DNA of 40,588 bases from Verrucomicrobiota bacterium (GTDB lineage: Bacteria; Verrucomicrobiota; Verrucomicrobiia; Limisphaerales; PALSA-1396). This document shows, in pieces, positions 23,293-30,558 of the stretch. A program made the position numbers and the translations under genes. Under the pieces are notes generated by a model. The model was not told the origin of the DNA and did not search any database. It saw only the letters and a list, made by a program, of their open reading frames with translations. Where the stretch lies: assembly GCA_016200005.1 (NCBI GenBank), contig JACQFP010000004.1:1-40588 (forward strand), in the 5' to 3' direction. Within the stretch, counting starts at the first letter, position 1. Every line of letters starts with the position of its first letter.

Positions 23293-24483
23293 ATGAGCCA
23301 GACCTACGAAATCATTCGTGGAACGCTGATCCTGCTGGTTGTTCTGGCGGTGACGGGATGGATTTTGTTTCGCTGGTTGAAACGCAGCAAAGATGAGCCG
23401 GGCGTCTTGATCGTCAAGTGGATCGTCACCATTCCACTGGTGGTGCTCGCCTTGTTGTCGGTTAAACTCTTTTCGGTTGTGGGACCGTTCGTCATCGTCT
23501 TTTGCGCAATTATCCTGTCCTTCATGTGGACGCCGAATCTTGCCTCAGCGTTGGTCAAGCCGCTCACCAGCGCGATTGATGGCGGCGACGAAGAACCTGA
23601 ACCGCGCCCATTTTATTCCATCGCCCGCGCCCAGCGAATGAAGGGCAACTATGCCGAGGCGCTGGCCGAAGTCCGCAAGCAACTGGACAAGTTCCCGGAT
23701 GATTACGAAGGCACGCTGTTGCTGGCGGAATTACAGGCCGAGAATCTCAACGATCTGCCCGGCGCGGAAATGACCATTCAACGCTGGTGCAACGAGCCAG
23801 ACCATCCGCCCTTGCAGATTGCCGCCGCGTTGAACCAGCTCGCGGACCTGCATTTGAAACTGGCCCAGGACCGTGAGGCGGCGCGGCTGGCCTTGGAAAA
23901 AATCACCGTGTTATTTCCCCACACGGAAATGGCGTTGAAGGCAGCGCAGCGCATTGCGCATCCCGGTGACGACCGGATGCTCCTGGGCCGCCATGACCGG
24001 CAAAGATTCGCGGTTCGCAAAGGTGTCGAGAACGTCGGGTTGTTGGAGAATTCCAGACACTTGAAACCCGCTGAAATGGATCCGGGAACACAGGCTGCGA
24101 ACTACGTGAAGCATTTGACGGAACATCCGCTGGACAGTGAGGCGCGGGAAAAGCTGGCGTCGATTTACGCCGATCATTATCAGCGCCTCGACCTCGCCGC
24201 CGATCAACTGGAACAGTTGATTCAGCAACCCAACCAGCCGGCCAGACAAGTCGTGCATTGGTTGAATCTGCTCGCTGATTTGCAGATCAAGCACGCCAGC
24301 GATCTGGCTGGAGCACAGCAAACTTTGCAGAGGATCATCGAACAATACCCCGGTCTGGCGGCGGCGGAAAAGGCGCAACGGCGGCTGGACACTTTAAAGC
24401 TGGAACTTAAGGCAAACGAAAAAAGCCAGGCGGTCACGCTTGGCTCTTACGAACAAAACATTGGGTTGAAGCAGCGCAGTTAA
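23293..24483 (+). CDS. Membrane-anchored TPR protein
   Basis: A 396-residue protein. The N-terminus has three hydrophobic helices (about 8-26, 39-57 and 60-78). A long soluble region of TPR-like helices follows (PFYSIARAQRMKGNYAEALA at about 105, NQLADLHLKLAQDREAARLA at about 180, and a second block from about 270 to 380). It could tether a complex at the inner membrane. It is the last gene of the same-strand run and converges, with a 4-nt overlap, on the lipoprotein gene at 24480. Confidence 0.8.
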   Translation: MSQTYEIIRGTLILLVVLAVTGWILFRWLKRSKDEPGVLIVKWIVTIPLVVLALLSVKLFSVVGPFVIVFCAIILSFMWTPNLASALVKPLTSAIDGGDEEPEPRPFYSIARAQRMKGNYAEALAEVRKQLDKFPDDYEGTLLLAELQAENLNDLPGAEMTIQRWCNEPDHPPLQIAAALNQLADLHLKLAQDREAARLALEKITVLFPHTEMALKAAQRIAHPGDDRMLLGRHDRQRFAVRKGVENVGLLENSRHLKPAEMDPGTQAANYVKHLTEHPLDSEAREKLASIYADHYQRLDLAADQLEQLIQQPNQPARQVVHWLNLLADLQIKHASDLAGAQQTLQRIIEQYPGLAAAEKAQRRLDTLKLELKANEKSQAVTLGSYEQNIGLKQRS

Positions 24484-24860
24484 CGCAACTTCAACGCGAT
24501 CTGTTTCTCCATTTCGTGGGCGAGATCAATATCCGCAGCGCCGCCTTTCGCCCGGGCCTGAACGATGACGTGGGTCACTTTTTCATCGATCTTATCGACG
24601 CGCACCCAGACCGTGCGGGTGTTCACCTTGGCTTCGAGTGAATTGTTGATCGTGTTCTCCCCCGTCAGCACGCCGTTGAAAGCGAGCACTTCTTTGGCAG
24701 CGGCAAAGACTTGGGCCAAGGGCCTCTCATAACTGCCTTCAATTTTGTCTTTAACAAACGGCACACCGGGATTCCTCCGTCCGTCCACAGTGTTGACGCA
24801 GCCAGCAATCAGGAACGCCAGCCCGCAGACGGCCAATAGCGCAAAATTTTTTGTTTTCAT
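24480..24860 (-). CDS. Small lipoprotein
   Basis: A 126-residue protein with signal peptide and lipobox (MKTKNFALLAVCGLAFLIAG then Cys). A mature domain of alternating helix and strand follows (PLAQVFAAAKEVLAFNGVLT, then VNTRTVWVRVDKIDEKVTHV). The pattern resembles DUF3568-type lipoproteins. The ATG at 24860 gives the correct signal peptide; longer frames upstream run into the intergenic region and are rejected. Function unknown. Confidence 0.75.
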   Translation of the reverse strand: MKTKNFALLAVCGLAFLIAGCVNTVDGRRNPGVPFVKDKIEGSYERPLAQVFAAAKEVLAFNGVLTGENTINNSLEAKVNTRTVWVRVDKIDEKVTHVIVQARAKGGAADIDLAHEMEKQIALKLR

Positions 24861-25013
24861 TTGCGCTATGCAATCACAATCGCAGTTTGCGTCAAGCACT
24901 AAGAACCTCGCCGACGCCCAGGAATTTCCTCCCGATGAAACCGGCGAACCCGGAGCGGGTGCATCGTCATCCTGCTCGACAAGTTTTGCGGTTGATGGCA
25001 TTTTGGAAGGGCA

Positions 25014-25871
25014 ATGGAAAAACTGGAACAACTGCGCGCTCTGCTCCGCTCTTACGGCTCGTGCCTTGTCGCTTACTCCGGTGGCGTCGATTCCGTCTTC
25101 CTGGCTTACGTGACTCGCGAGGTTTTGGGCAATCGTTCGCTGGCGGCCATTGCGGATTCGCCGAGTCTGCCGCGGCGCGAATTGGAGGAAGCGCTGGCCA
25201 TCGCGGAACAATTTGAGATTCCGGTGCGCGTGGTGCACACGCAGGAATTCGAGAACCCCGATTACCTCGCCAACCCGAACAACCGTTGTTACTTTTGCAA
25301 ACACGAATTATTCACCGAGCTGGAACCACTGGCGCGGCAGGAAGGTTTCGCGGTGATTGCTTACGGAGAAAACGCAAGTGATGTCGGCGACTTTCGTCCC
25401 GGCGCGCAGGCCGCGAAGGAATTTCAAGTGTGCGCGCCGCTCAAAGAAGTTGGTTTGACCAAAGCCGAGATTCGCGAGCTGTCGGCGCAGCTTTGCCTGC
25501 CGACGGCGGACAAGCCGCAGATGGCCTGCCTCAGTTCACGCATTCCGCACGGCGAAGCGGTGACGCCGGAGAAGCTGAGGATGGTGGAAGTGGCGGAAAA
25601 TGTGTTGAAGGATTTGGGGTTTTACGATGTGCGGGTGAGGCATCATGAGTTGAAATCCGAAATCCGAAATCCGAAATCCGAAATTCTTCTGCACTTGGCG
25701 CGGATTGAAGTGGGTCCGCAGGAGATCCCGAAATTGTTGGCGAACGAATCGTTCACGCGCGTGGCCGAGGCGCTGAAGAAAATCGGCTATGCGCATGTGA
25801 CGCTGGATTTGCAGGGCTATCGGCGCGGAAGTTTGAATAATCCGAGTGCGTCTCTGGCCAGTCAATTGTGA
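25014..25871 (+). CDS. larE: LarE-type ATP-dependent sulfur transferase
   Basis: A 285-residue protein. The PP-loop SGGVDS (22-27) binds ATP. The LarE-specific segments NPNNRCYFCKHELF (Cys92, Cys95) and KPQMACLSSRIPHGEAVT (Cys172) are present; together these three cysteines suggest the three-cysteine variety rather than the single sacrificial-cysteine type. LarE sulfurates the pyridinium precursor of the nickel-pincer cofactor of lactate racemase-like enzymes. No larA, larB or larC is in the window, so it may serve another sulfuration reaction or a remote set. Residues 213-224 are encoded by a heptamer repeat tract. The start is ATG 25014 with GGAAGGGC upstream. Confidence 0.9.
   Translation: MEKLEQLRALLRSYGSCLVAYSGGVDSVFLAYVTREVLGNRSLAAIADSPSLPRRELEEALAIAEQFEIPVRVVHTQEFENPDYLANPNNRCYFCKHELFTELEPLARQEGFAVIAYGENASDVGDFRPGAQAAKEFQVCAPLKEVGLTKAEIRELSAQLCLPTADKPQMACLSSRIPHGEAVTPEKLRMVEVAENVLKDLGFYDVRVRHHELKSEIRNPKSEILLHLARIEVGPQEIPKLLANESFTRVAEALKKIGYAHVTLDLQGYRRGSLNNPSASLASQL
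25653..25685. repeat. In-frame AAATCCG heptamer tract inside larE
   Basis: Four copies of AAATCCG and a partial fifth unit. The tract encodes KSEIRNPKSEI. A 7-nt unit is not a multiple of three, so only certain copy numbers keep the larE frame. The same unit (AATCCGA, five copies) occurs non-coding at 29721-29755. Confidence 0.85.
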
Positions 25872-25913
25872 CATCAGCGCGCGAGACGCGCAGCAAGGCG
25901 TTGGATTGTACCA

Positions 25914-26204
25914 TTAGCGTCGTTCGAGTCCACGATCAGGATGCTGCTTATCATGGCGTACGACGGTGATGCGGATGCCGCCGGGGATTTCCCGGAAGAG
26001 GAAATGATAAGGGAAGCGCCTTAAGTTGACCCGTCGCCGATTTCGCGTCTCGAAATGGAACCGTTGTGGATTGGCAGCAGCTTGGTTGATGAACGAGTTC
26101 AACTCCTCCCAGAACTCGTCGCCCAGGCGGTCGTTGATGCCGTCGTAGTGGCGCAGAATTCTTGAGACGTCTCGCTGAACAGCCGGGTGGTAAACCACCT
26201 TCAT
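25914..26204 (-). CDS. RelE/ParE-family toxin
   Basis: A 96-residue basic protein (MKVVYHPAVQRDVSRILRHY, then NRRRVNLRRFPYHFLFREIP and ITVVRHDKQHPDRG). It has the strand-helix-strand layout of RelE/ParE toxins, with the typical V-R-R/F-P-Y-x-x-x-F segment and a C-terminal V-x-R-x-x-x-x-P. It probably inhibits translation (RelE-like) or gyrase (ParE-like). It overlaps the antitoxin gene by 4 nt and lies downstream of it, the usual antitoxin-first order. Confidence 0.85.
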   Translation of the reverse strand: MKVVYHPAVQRDVSRILRHYDGINDRLGDEFWEELNSFINQAAANPQRFHFETRNRRRVNLRRFPYHFLFREIPGGIRITVVRHDKQHPDRGLERR

Positions 26205-26416
26205 CGGCCGCGTTCCTGTTGGACACGACGAACGAACTCCTCATGCGAAATCGCGGCTACCTGCCCTGCTTCCAATTCCTGTTCCCGCCTCTCGACCTCT
26301 TCATCAGAGACGTCCGTTCCCGGGGGCGGCAACGTGTCGAGTAGCTTCGTGGCCAACTTGGCGCGTTCAAGCTCCGTCAGAGCCAGCGCCTCCTGTTCAA
26401 TTTCTGCGAGTTTCAT
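26201..26416 (-). CDS. Antitoxin of the RelE/ParE pair (addiction-module component)
   Basis: A 71-residue protein (MKLAEIEQEALALTELERAK, then TKLLDTLPPPGTDVSDEEVE) with the pattern of the PF09720 antitoxin family: an N-terminal helical domain with L-x-x-x-E-R-x-x-L-A and an acidic C-terminal toxin-binding tail. The start ATG at 26416 is preferred over 26431. It should bind and neutralise the toxin encoded at 25914-26204 and repress the shared promoter. Confidence 0.85.
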   Translation of the reverse strand: MKLAEIEQEALALTELERAKLATKLLDTLPPPGTDVSDEEVERREQELEAGQVAAISHEEFVRRVQQERGR

Positions 26417-26519
26417 GCCGCCAAGATACAAACTCCCGTTACGGTTTGCAACCTTGGTTAAGTCAACGCGCCGGCGTCAGTGCGGCCGTCAACCATCAAC
26501 TCTCAACTCTCAACCTTCC

Positions 26520-26697
26520 TCACTGTTGCGCCGTGCGGTAGAAGGCGGCGCCGGGCGGCGGGGAGGTTTCGTGATATTCGATGAGGCCGGAGGCGGGCGC
26601 CGTGTTCATGACGAGGGCGGACCACGGGCCGGTCAAGCTGGGGGCGCGCTGCAAGCGGTAGGTGAGATCTGGGACACCATCGAAGCGGAGAAAGCAA
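26520..26697 (-). pseudogene. Orphan C-terminal fragment of a secreted verrucomicrobial protein
   Basis: Minus-strand codons read FLRFDGVPDLTYRLQRAPS, then TGPWSALVMNTAPASGLIEY and HETSPPPGAAFYRTAQQ before a stop at 26520. This is the standard C-terminal domain of many large secreted verrucomicrobial proteins. No start codon or N-terminal domain precedes it. The fragment is bounded upstream by the palindromic repeat 26702-26728. It is therefore the remnant of a larger gene. Confidence 0.7.
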
Positions 26698-26701
26698 CCG
26701 C

Positions 26702-26728
26702 CGCCTGCCGACGCGAGGTCGGCAGGCG
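26702..26728. repeat. 27 bp perfect palindrome at the pseudogene breakpoint
   Basis: CGCCTGCCGAC and its complement flank GCGAG, giving a perfect 11 bp stem. It lies exactly where the similarity to the decayed gene ends. REP-like palindromic element. Confidence 0.75.
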
Positions 26729-26762
26729 CTGTTATTCGCGATGAGGTCTGGCGTCGCGAGCT

Positions 26763-27554
26763 TTATTTGTCGTCGCCGTGGTGGTCGTCATCACCGGCGT
26801 GGTGGTGATCGCGAAGCACCGTGAGGTGGTAAGTCACATCCAGGACGAACGAGCCGACCGCGCCGTGGAAGTGGATCGTGTGGTGGCCGACCGGGAGCGG
26901 CGCCAGCATCAGGTAGTAGCCGTCGCCGACCACGGGACTGACGGTGATCGGAGTGCCGGTCGTGTTACTGTAGCAATCCAGTCCGAAGGCCGTCAGAATG
27001 TTGTCCGTGGAAGGGAGCGTGTAGCTGAATCCGTTCGGCGACGGGGTTTGCACGCGGTAGGGCGACTTGAGCGCATTGGCCAGCCCCTTGACCGCGATGC
27101 CATCAATCGTGCAACTCATATCGGTGGCGCTGTCCATCGCCCCGTTGGCAAAACTCCAAAGTTCCGCAATCGAATAGCTCGTATTGGGACACCCGGTATT
27201 GTCCGCCCAAAAGTTTATGATCGGGAAGAACAGATACGTGCCTTTGGGAATGGTACAATTGCGGACGACCGGATCGCTGGAGGCGAAACTGCCGCCGAGA
27301 AACCACACCTTGCCGCTTTGCCCCACGCTGCAATCACCCGTGTCGAACAGCGGATGATTGGCCGTGTGGAGCGAGAAGCACCATTGCCACCAGGCTTCGG
27401 ACCATTGGGCGTAGGTCTTGTCGAATGTTTCTTCTCCAGGTGGGCGGATGGCTGGATTCTTCCCACCGTCGCCCGCCAACGCGGAGGTTTGCCACAGGCT
27501 GGCGACTACGAGCGTCAGCAGTCCGAGGGTGATTTTTGCGCTTAGGTTTTTCAT
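26763..27554 (-). CDS. Exported protein with His/Asp-rich C-terminal tail
   Basis: A 263-residue protein with a signal peptide (MKNLSAKITLGLLTLVVASL to SALAGDGG). The mature part shows YAQWSEAWWQWCFSLHTANH, then CSVGQSGKVWFLGGSFASSD and CTIPKGTYLFFPIINFWADN. These resemble a widespread uncharacterised exported family with a W-W-Q-W motif. Six cysteines in the mature part could form disulfides. The C-terminus ends in a His/Asp-rich tail (DHHHAGDDDHHGDDK), a probable metal-binding segment. It follows the GloVer protein gene on the same strand (106 nt). Function unknown. Confidence 0.65.
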   Translation of the reverse strand: MKNLSAKITLGLLTLVVASLWQTSALAGDGGKNPAIRPPGEETFDKTYAQWSEAWWQWCFSLHTANHPLFDTGDCSVGQSGKVWFLGGSFASSDPVVRNCTIPKGTYLFFPIINFWADNTGCPNTSYSIAELWSFANGAMDSATDMSCTIDGIAVKGLANALKSPYRVQTPSPNGFSYTLPSTDNILTAFGLDCYSNTTGTPITVSPVVGDGYYLMLAPLPVGHHTIHFHGAVGSFVLDVTYHLTVLRDHHHAGDDDHHGDDK

Positions 27555-27660
27555 GTTGTTTCTTTCGGTTCAGGCGCGATGCGCTTGTTTTGGTTTTTTG
27601 TTTGTTGTTGTTTAGAACGGGGTTCACCCTTCGGCGATTTCCGACCGGATTCGTTTTATT

Positions 27661-29532
27661 TTACTTAATCTGAATCCACGCGCTGTGTTGGCTGCCATCC
27701 GACAACGTGGCGCGCAGCAGCCAGATGCCAGTGCTCATGCCCGTGCCCTTGGTGTCCAGGTTGAACTGCCACTGCCCGCTGGTCAGGCGAAACTGATCCC
27801 CGGTGGTGGCCGCGTCTGTCGGCGTCGCATCAATCGGGTCGCTGGCCGTCGTCTGGTTCGAATACTTGATCACCTGCAGACGGTGGATGCCGGAAACGAC
27901 CGGTGCGCCGCCACAGGCCGAGGTGAATTTGACCGGGATGGTGCTGTTGAGCTTAAAGGTGCGGACGGGATTGGCAAAACTGCCGCCCGTGGCATCCGCT
28001 CCGCCGATGGGGCTCAGGAAGCCGGTGAAGTTCAGCGCCGCGCGCGTAACCGTGAAGCTGCAACGTGATTGATTGCCGCTGCTGTCGGTAGCCGTGCAGG
28101 TCACCGTCGTGGTGCAGACCGGGAAGCCGGCACCGGAAGCCGGGGAATAACTTAGGGTTGGGTTGGGGTCACAATTGTCATGCGCCGTGGCCGAGAAGCT
28201 CACCGGCGTCAGCAAATTAATGCTGCATCCCAAAGTTATGTTTGCCGGGCAGGTGATCACGGGCTGGGTCGTGTCCGGAGGACCCAAACGGAAAACAGTC
28301 CCGTTGCCGAAGCTGGCGCCACCGTAGATCGCCCCGTAGGTCGTCCCGTAGATCGCCCCGTCGGTCCCCAGCACTGGGATACTGGCTGGACGGGCCCCGT
28401 CAGGGCCACTGAAGTTGTGAAGCAGCATGAATCCGCTCCCGTCCGAGTTCATCTTGAACACTGTGCCGGCACCACTGCTGCCGCCAGCGTCCGTCGTGCC
28501 GTAAAGCGCGCCGTCGGGTCCCAGAATTTCGGAGACCGGAGTTTGTCCATCAATACCGTTGAAGCTGTGTAGCACTTGGTTGACATAGGCGCCCGTTCCG
28601 TCCTTGCTAAGTTTGAATACAGTGCCTCCGCCATAGCTGCCACCCCACCCGGTGACGCCGTAAAGCGCGCCGTCGGTCCCCAGCACCGCGCCTATGGGAA
28701 CTACGCCATCACCTTCGGTCAAACCGAAATTCCAGAGCACTGTGTAGCCAGTCCCGTCAGGGTTCATCTTGAACACTGTGCCAAAACCGCTGGGAGTGCC
28801 TAAATCGTCGGGAATGCCGCCATTTTCGGTCGTCCCGTAGATCGCGCCGTCACTTCCCTGCGCCAAGCCAGTGATGGCACCCGGACCAGATCCGTCCGAG
28901 CCACTGAAGTTGTGGAGCACCGTGAAGCCGCTCCCGTCCGAGTTCACCTTGAACACTGTGCCATCACCGGTGTCGCCGCCACTGTAAGTCATCCCGTAGA
29001 ACGCGCCGTCAGTCCCCTGAAGCACTCTTGAGGGATACGCCCCGTCAGGTCCGCTGAAAGTGTGGAGCGTTGTGTAAGAATAGCTGCCAGTCCCGTCCGG
29101 GGTCAGCTTGAACACCGAGCCGCCACTGGAGTGCGTTGTCCCGTAGAGCGCACCGTCGCTTCCCTGCACAATGGCGTTATTCGCATTACCACCGTCAGAG
29201 CTGCTGAAATCGTGGATCACTCTATAAGTGTAGCCGCCGGTTCCGTCCGGGGTCAGCTTGAACACCGTGCCGAGGCCGCTGCTGCCGCCTAATTCCGTAA
29301 CCCCGTAGAACGCGCCATCAGACGCCTGCATCAGGCCAACAGGATTTTGACCGGATTGGTCTCCAAATTCGAAGGACTCCAGGGTTTGAAAGCCGCATGG
29401 GGTAACCGTAACCTGCGCCAGCCCACTGAAGCTGACAGCCATCGTGGAAATGAGCAGCAGGACACGGCCTGCTGCGACGAACTGTTTGAACGCCGACGGG
29501 AGGACCAGCCGCGTGTATAAGTGTGTTTTCAT
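27661..29532 (-). CDS. Secreted GloVer-repeat protein with HYR domain
   Basis: A 623-residue protein with a signal-like N-terminus (AAGRVLLLISTMAVSFSGLA). About nine or ten repeats of ~40 residues follow, with the core DGALYGTT...GTVFKLTPDGTG, the GloVer (TIGR03803) signature, which probably folds as a beta-propeller. At about 435-515 a HYR-like domain follows (PVITCPANITLGCSINLLTP, then CTATDSSGNQSRCSFTV). The last ~100 residues (LNFTGFLSPIGGADATGGSF to HSAWIQIK) are an extracellular matrix/PxKF-type domain. Probably a surface or secreted adhesive protein. The repeats are well conserved at the DNA level, so copy number may vary by recombination. Confidence 0.85.
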   Translation of the reverse strand: MKTHLYTRLVLPSAFKQFVAAGRVLLLISTMAVSFSGLAQVTVTPCGFQTLESFEFGDQSGQNPVGLMQASDGAFYGVTELGGSSGLGTVFKLTPDGTGGYTYRVIHDFSSSDGGNANNAIVQGSDGALYGTTHSSGGSVFKLTPDGTGSYSYTTLHTFSGPDGAYPSRVLQGTDGAFYGMTYSGGDTGDGTVFKVNSDGSGFTVLHNFSGSDGSGPGAITGLAQGSDGAIYGTTENGGIPDDLGTPSGFGTVFKMNPDGTGYTVLWNFGLTEGDGVVPIGAVLGTDGALYGVTGWGGSYGGGTVFKLSKDGTGAYVNQVLHSFNGIDGQTPVSEILGPDGALYGTTDAGGSSGAGTVFKMNSDGSGFMLLHNFSGPDGARPASIPVLGTDGAIYGTTYGAIYGGASFGNGTVFRLGPPDTTQPVITCPANITLGCSINLLTPVSFSATAHDNCDPNPTLSYSPASGAGFPVCTTTVTCTATDSSGNQSRCSFTVTRAALNFTGFLSPIGGADATGGSFANPVRTFKLNSTIPVKFTSACGGAPVVSGIHRLQVIKYSNQTTASDPIDATPTDAATTGDQFRLTSGQWQFNLDTKGTGMSTGIWLLRATLSDGSQHSAWIQIK

Positions 29533-29868
29533 GGTTTTGTTTGGATTTGTTGGTTTGACTGCATACCCCTTTCAAAAGGATTGGCCGGGGAGAGTTACAG
29601 GAAATCGACGGAAAAATGGAGTGGTGGAGTGCTGGAGCGGTGGAAAAGACACGGCAGACGTCAGCTTTTGCTCCCGTCAAGGGTGCGCCAAGCATTTGCG
29701 TAAGTAGTTGAAACCTGGCAAATCCGAAATCCGAAATCCGAAATCCGAAATCCGAATGCCAGACGTCAAGCACAGAGACTTGCCCCGAAGGTTAGAGCGG
29801 CGCTGTGCGCCCGTTCCGGCATCCTTTCCTTCCTTGTCAACAGGCATCCCAGGGCACAAGATATTGGC
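29533..29868. other. Intergenic region with heptamer tract
   Basis: No gene seen. It contains five tandem copies of AATCCGA at 29721-29755, the same unit found in larE. The rest should hold the promoter for the minus-strand GloVer gene and for the + strand antitoxin gene at 29869. Confidence 0.5.
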
Positions 29869-30225
29869 GTGAGCGAAAGCAATATCTCAACTCTTAGGCC
29901 GGCCATCACGCCAGAGGCACCGCCGCTGCGCGTGGACGAGCAGCAAGTGATTCGCGTCGGCAGCACGCGCGTGACGCTGGACACGATCGTGGCGGCATTC
30001 CAACGCGGCGATACGCCGGAAGAGATTACTCGCAATTACGATGCGCTGTCCCTTGGCGAGGTTTATCAGGCCATCGGTTACTACCTGGCACACGAAACCG
30101 AGGTGGATGCGTATCTGGAGCGACGCGGGGTTTCACGCGCGGCGATTCAAAAGGAAGTAGAGGCACAGCATAACCCGAACGGCACTCGCGAGCGCCTGCT
30201 GGCGCGCCGGAAGCAACCTGTCTGA
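29869..30225 (+). CDS. DUF433-family antitoxin
   Basis: A 118-residue protein starting at GTG 29869. It has the DUF433 (PF04255) winged-helix pattern: QVIRVGSTRVTLDTIVAAFQ, then RGDTPEEITRNYDALSLGEV and YQAIGYYLAHETEVDAYLE. DUF433 proteins act as antitoxins to PIN-like (DUF5615) toxins encoded just downstream. Here the partner is only a 12-codon stub (30225-30263), so this antitoxin is orphaned. Its stop overlaps the stub's start by 1 nt. Confidence 0.8.
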   Translation: MSESNISTLRPAITPEAPPLRVDEQQVIRVGSTRVTLDTIVAAFQRGDTPEEITRNYDALSLGEVYQAIGYYLAHETEVDAYLERRGVSRAAIQKEVEAQHNPNGTRERLLARRKQPV

Positions 30226-30263
30226 TGCTCCGGTTCGTCGCGGACGAGAATTTCAACGGGTAG
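30225..30263 (+). pseudogene. Truncated PIN-like (DUF5615) toxin
   Basis: The ATG overlaps the antitoxin stop. Twelve codons read MLRFVADENFNG, which fits the N-terminus of DUF5615 PIN-like toxins (an early acidic D-E-N). The frame then stops inside a palindromic repeat (30259-30334). No continuation was found beyond the repeat, so the toxin has been destroyed. Confidence 0.65.
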
Positions 30264-30334
30264 GGCGCGTCAGTCCTCTGCGCGCCGTTTTCATAATGGA
30301 ACAGTTCGGCGCGCACGGAGTGACGCGCCCTACC
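30259..30334. repeat. Palindromic repeat that interrupts the toxin gene
   Basis: Perfect 14 bp inverted repeats GGTAGGGCGCGTCA and its complement bound a 76 bp element. A second inner pair (about CGCGCCG and CGGCGCG) gives a long hairpin. The repeat supplies the stop codon of the truncated toxin. Confidence 0.8.
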
Positions 30335-30360
30335 TTTGGAAATTTTGGAGAAAACGTTGC

Positions 30361-30528
30361 GTGAGAAAGGTCAGTCACCATAGCAAGCGTGAAGTCGCCT
30401 TGGCGGCTTTGCGCAAGGAGAGCGACCGCGCGTTGTTGGACTTGATTCGACGCCGCCTGGCCTTGCCGGTGGCGAAGCGGATGAATATTTTGCGCGTGCG
30501 GTTGCCAGGTGGCGGGTCGCATTTGTGA
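30361..30528 (+). CDS. Small basic hypothetical protein
   Basis: A 55-residue protein starting at GTG 30361: VRKVSHHSKREVALAALRKE, then RALLDLIRRRLALPVAKRMN and ILRVRLPGGGSHL. It is basic and helical with no recognised domain. A real gene is supported by the composition and the coherent protein; the upstream palindrome may have removed its original promoter. It is not the missing PIN toxin segment. The last 30 bp before the kinase stop contain another short GGCGGG/CCCGCC palindrome. Confidence 0.45.
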   Translation: MRKVSHHSKREVALAALRKESDRALLDLIRRRLALPVAKRMNILRVRLPGGGSHL

Positions 30529-30558
30529 GGGAATTCAGAGACCGGCGGGACGCCCGCC

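Noticed and set aside
25653-29755. AATCCGA tracts considered as CRISPR repeats
   Set aside because: The unit is 7 bp with no spacers, so it is a simple tandem repeat. No cas genes in the window.
30225-30528. The small gene at 30361 as the missing 3' part of the PIN-like toxin
   Set aside because: Its Arg-rich helical sequence has none of the acidic residues expected in a PIN-like domain and it is far too short.
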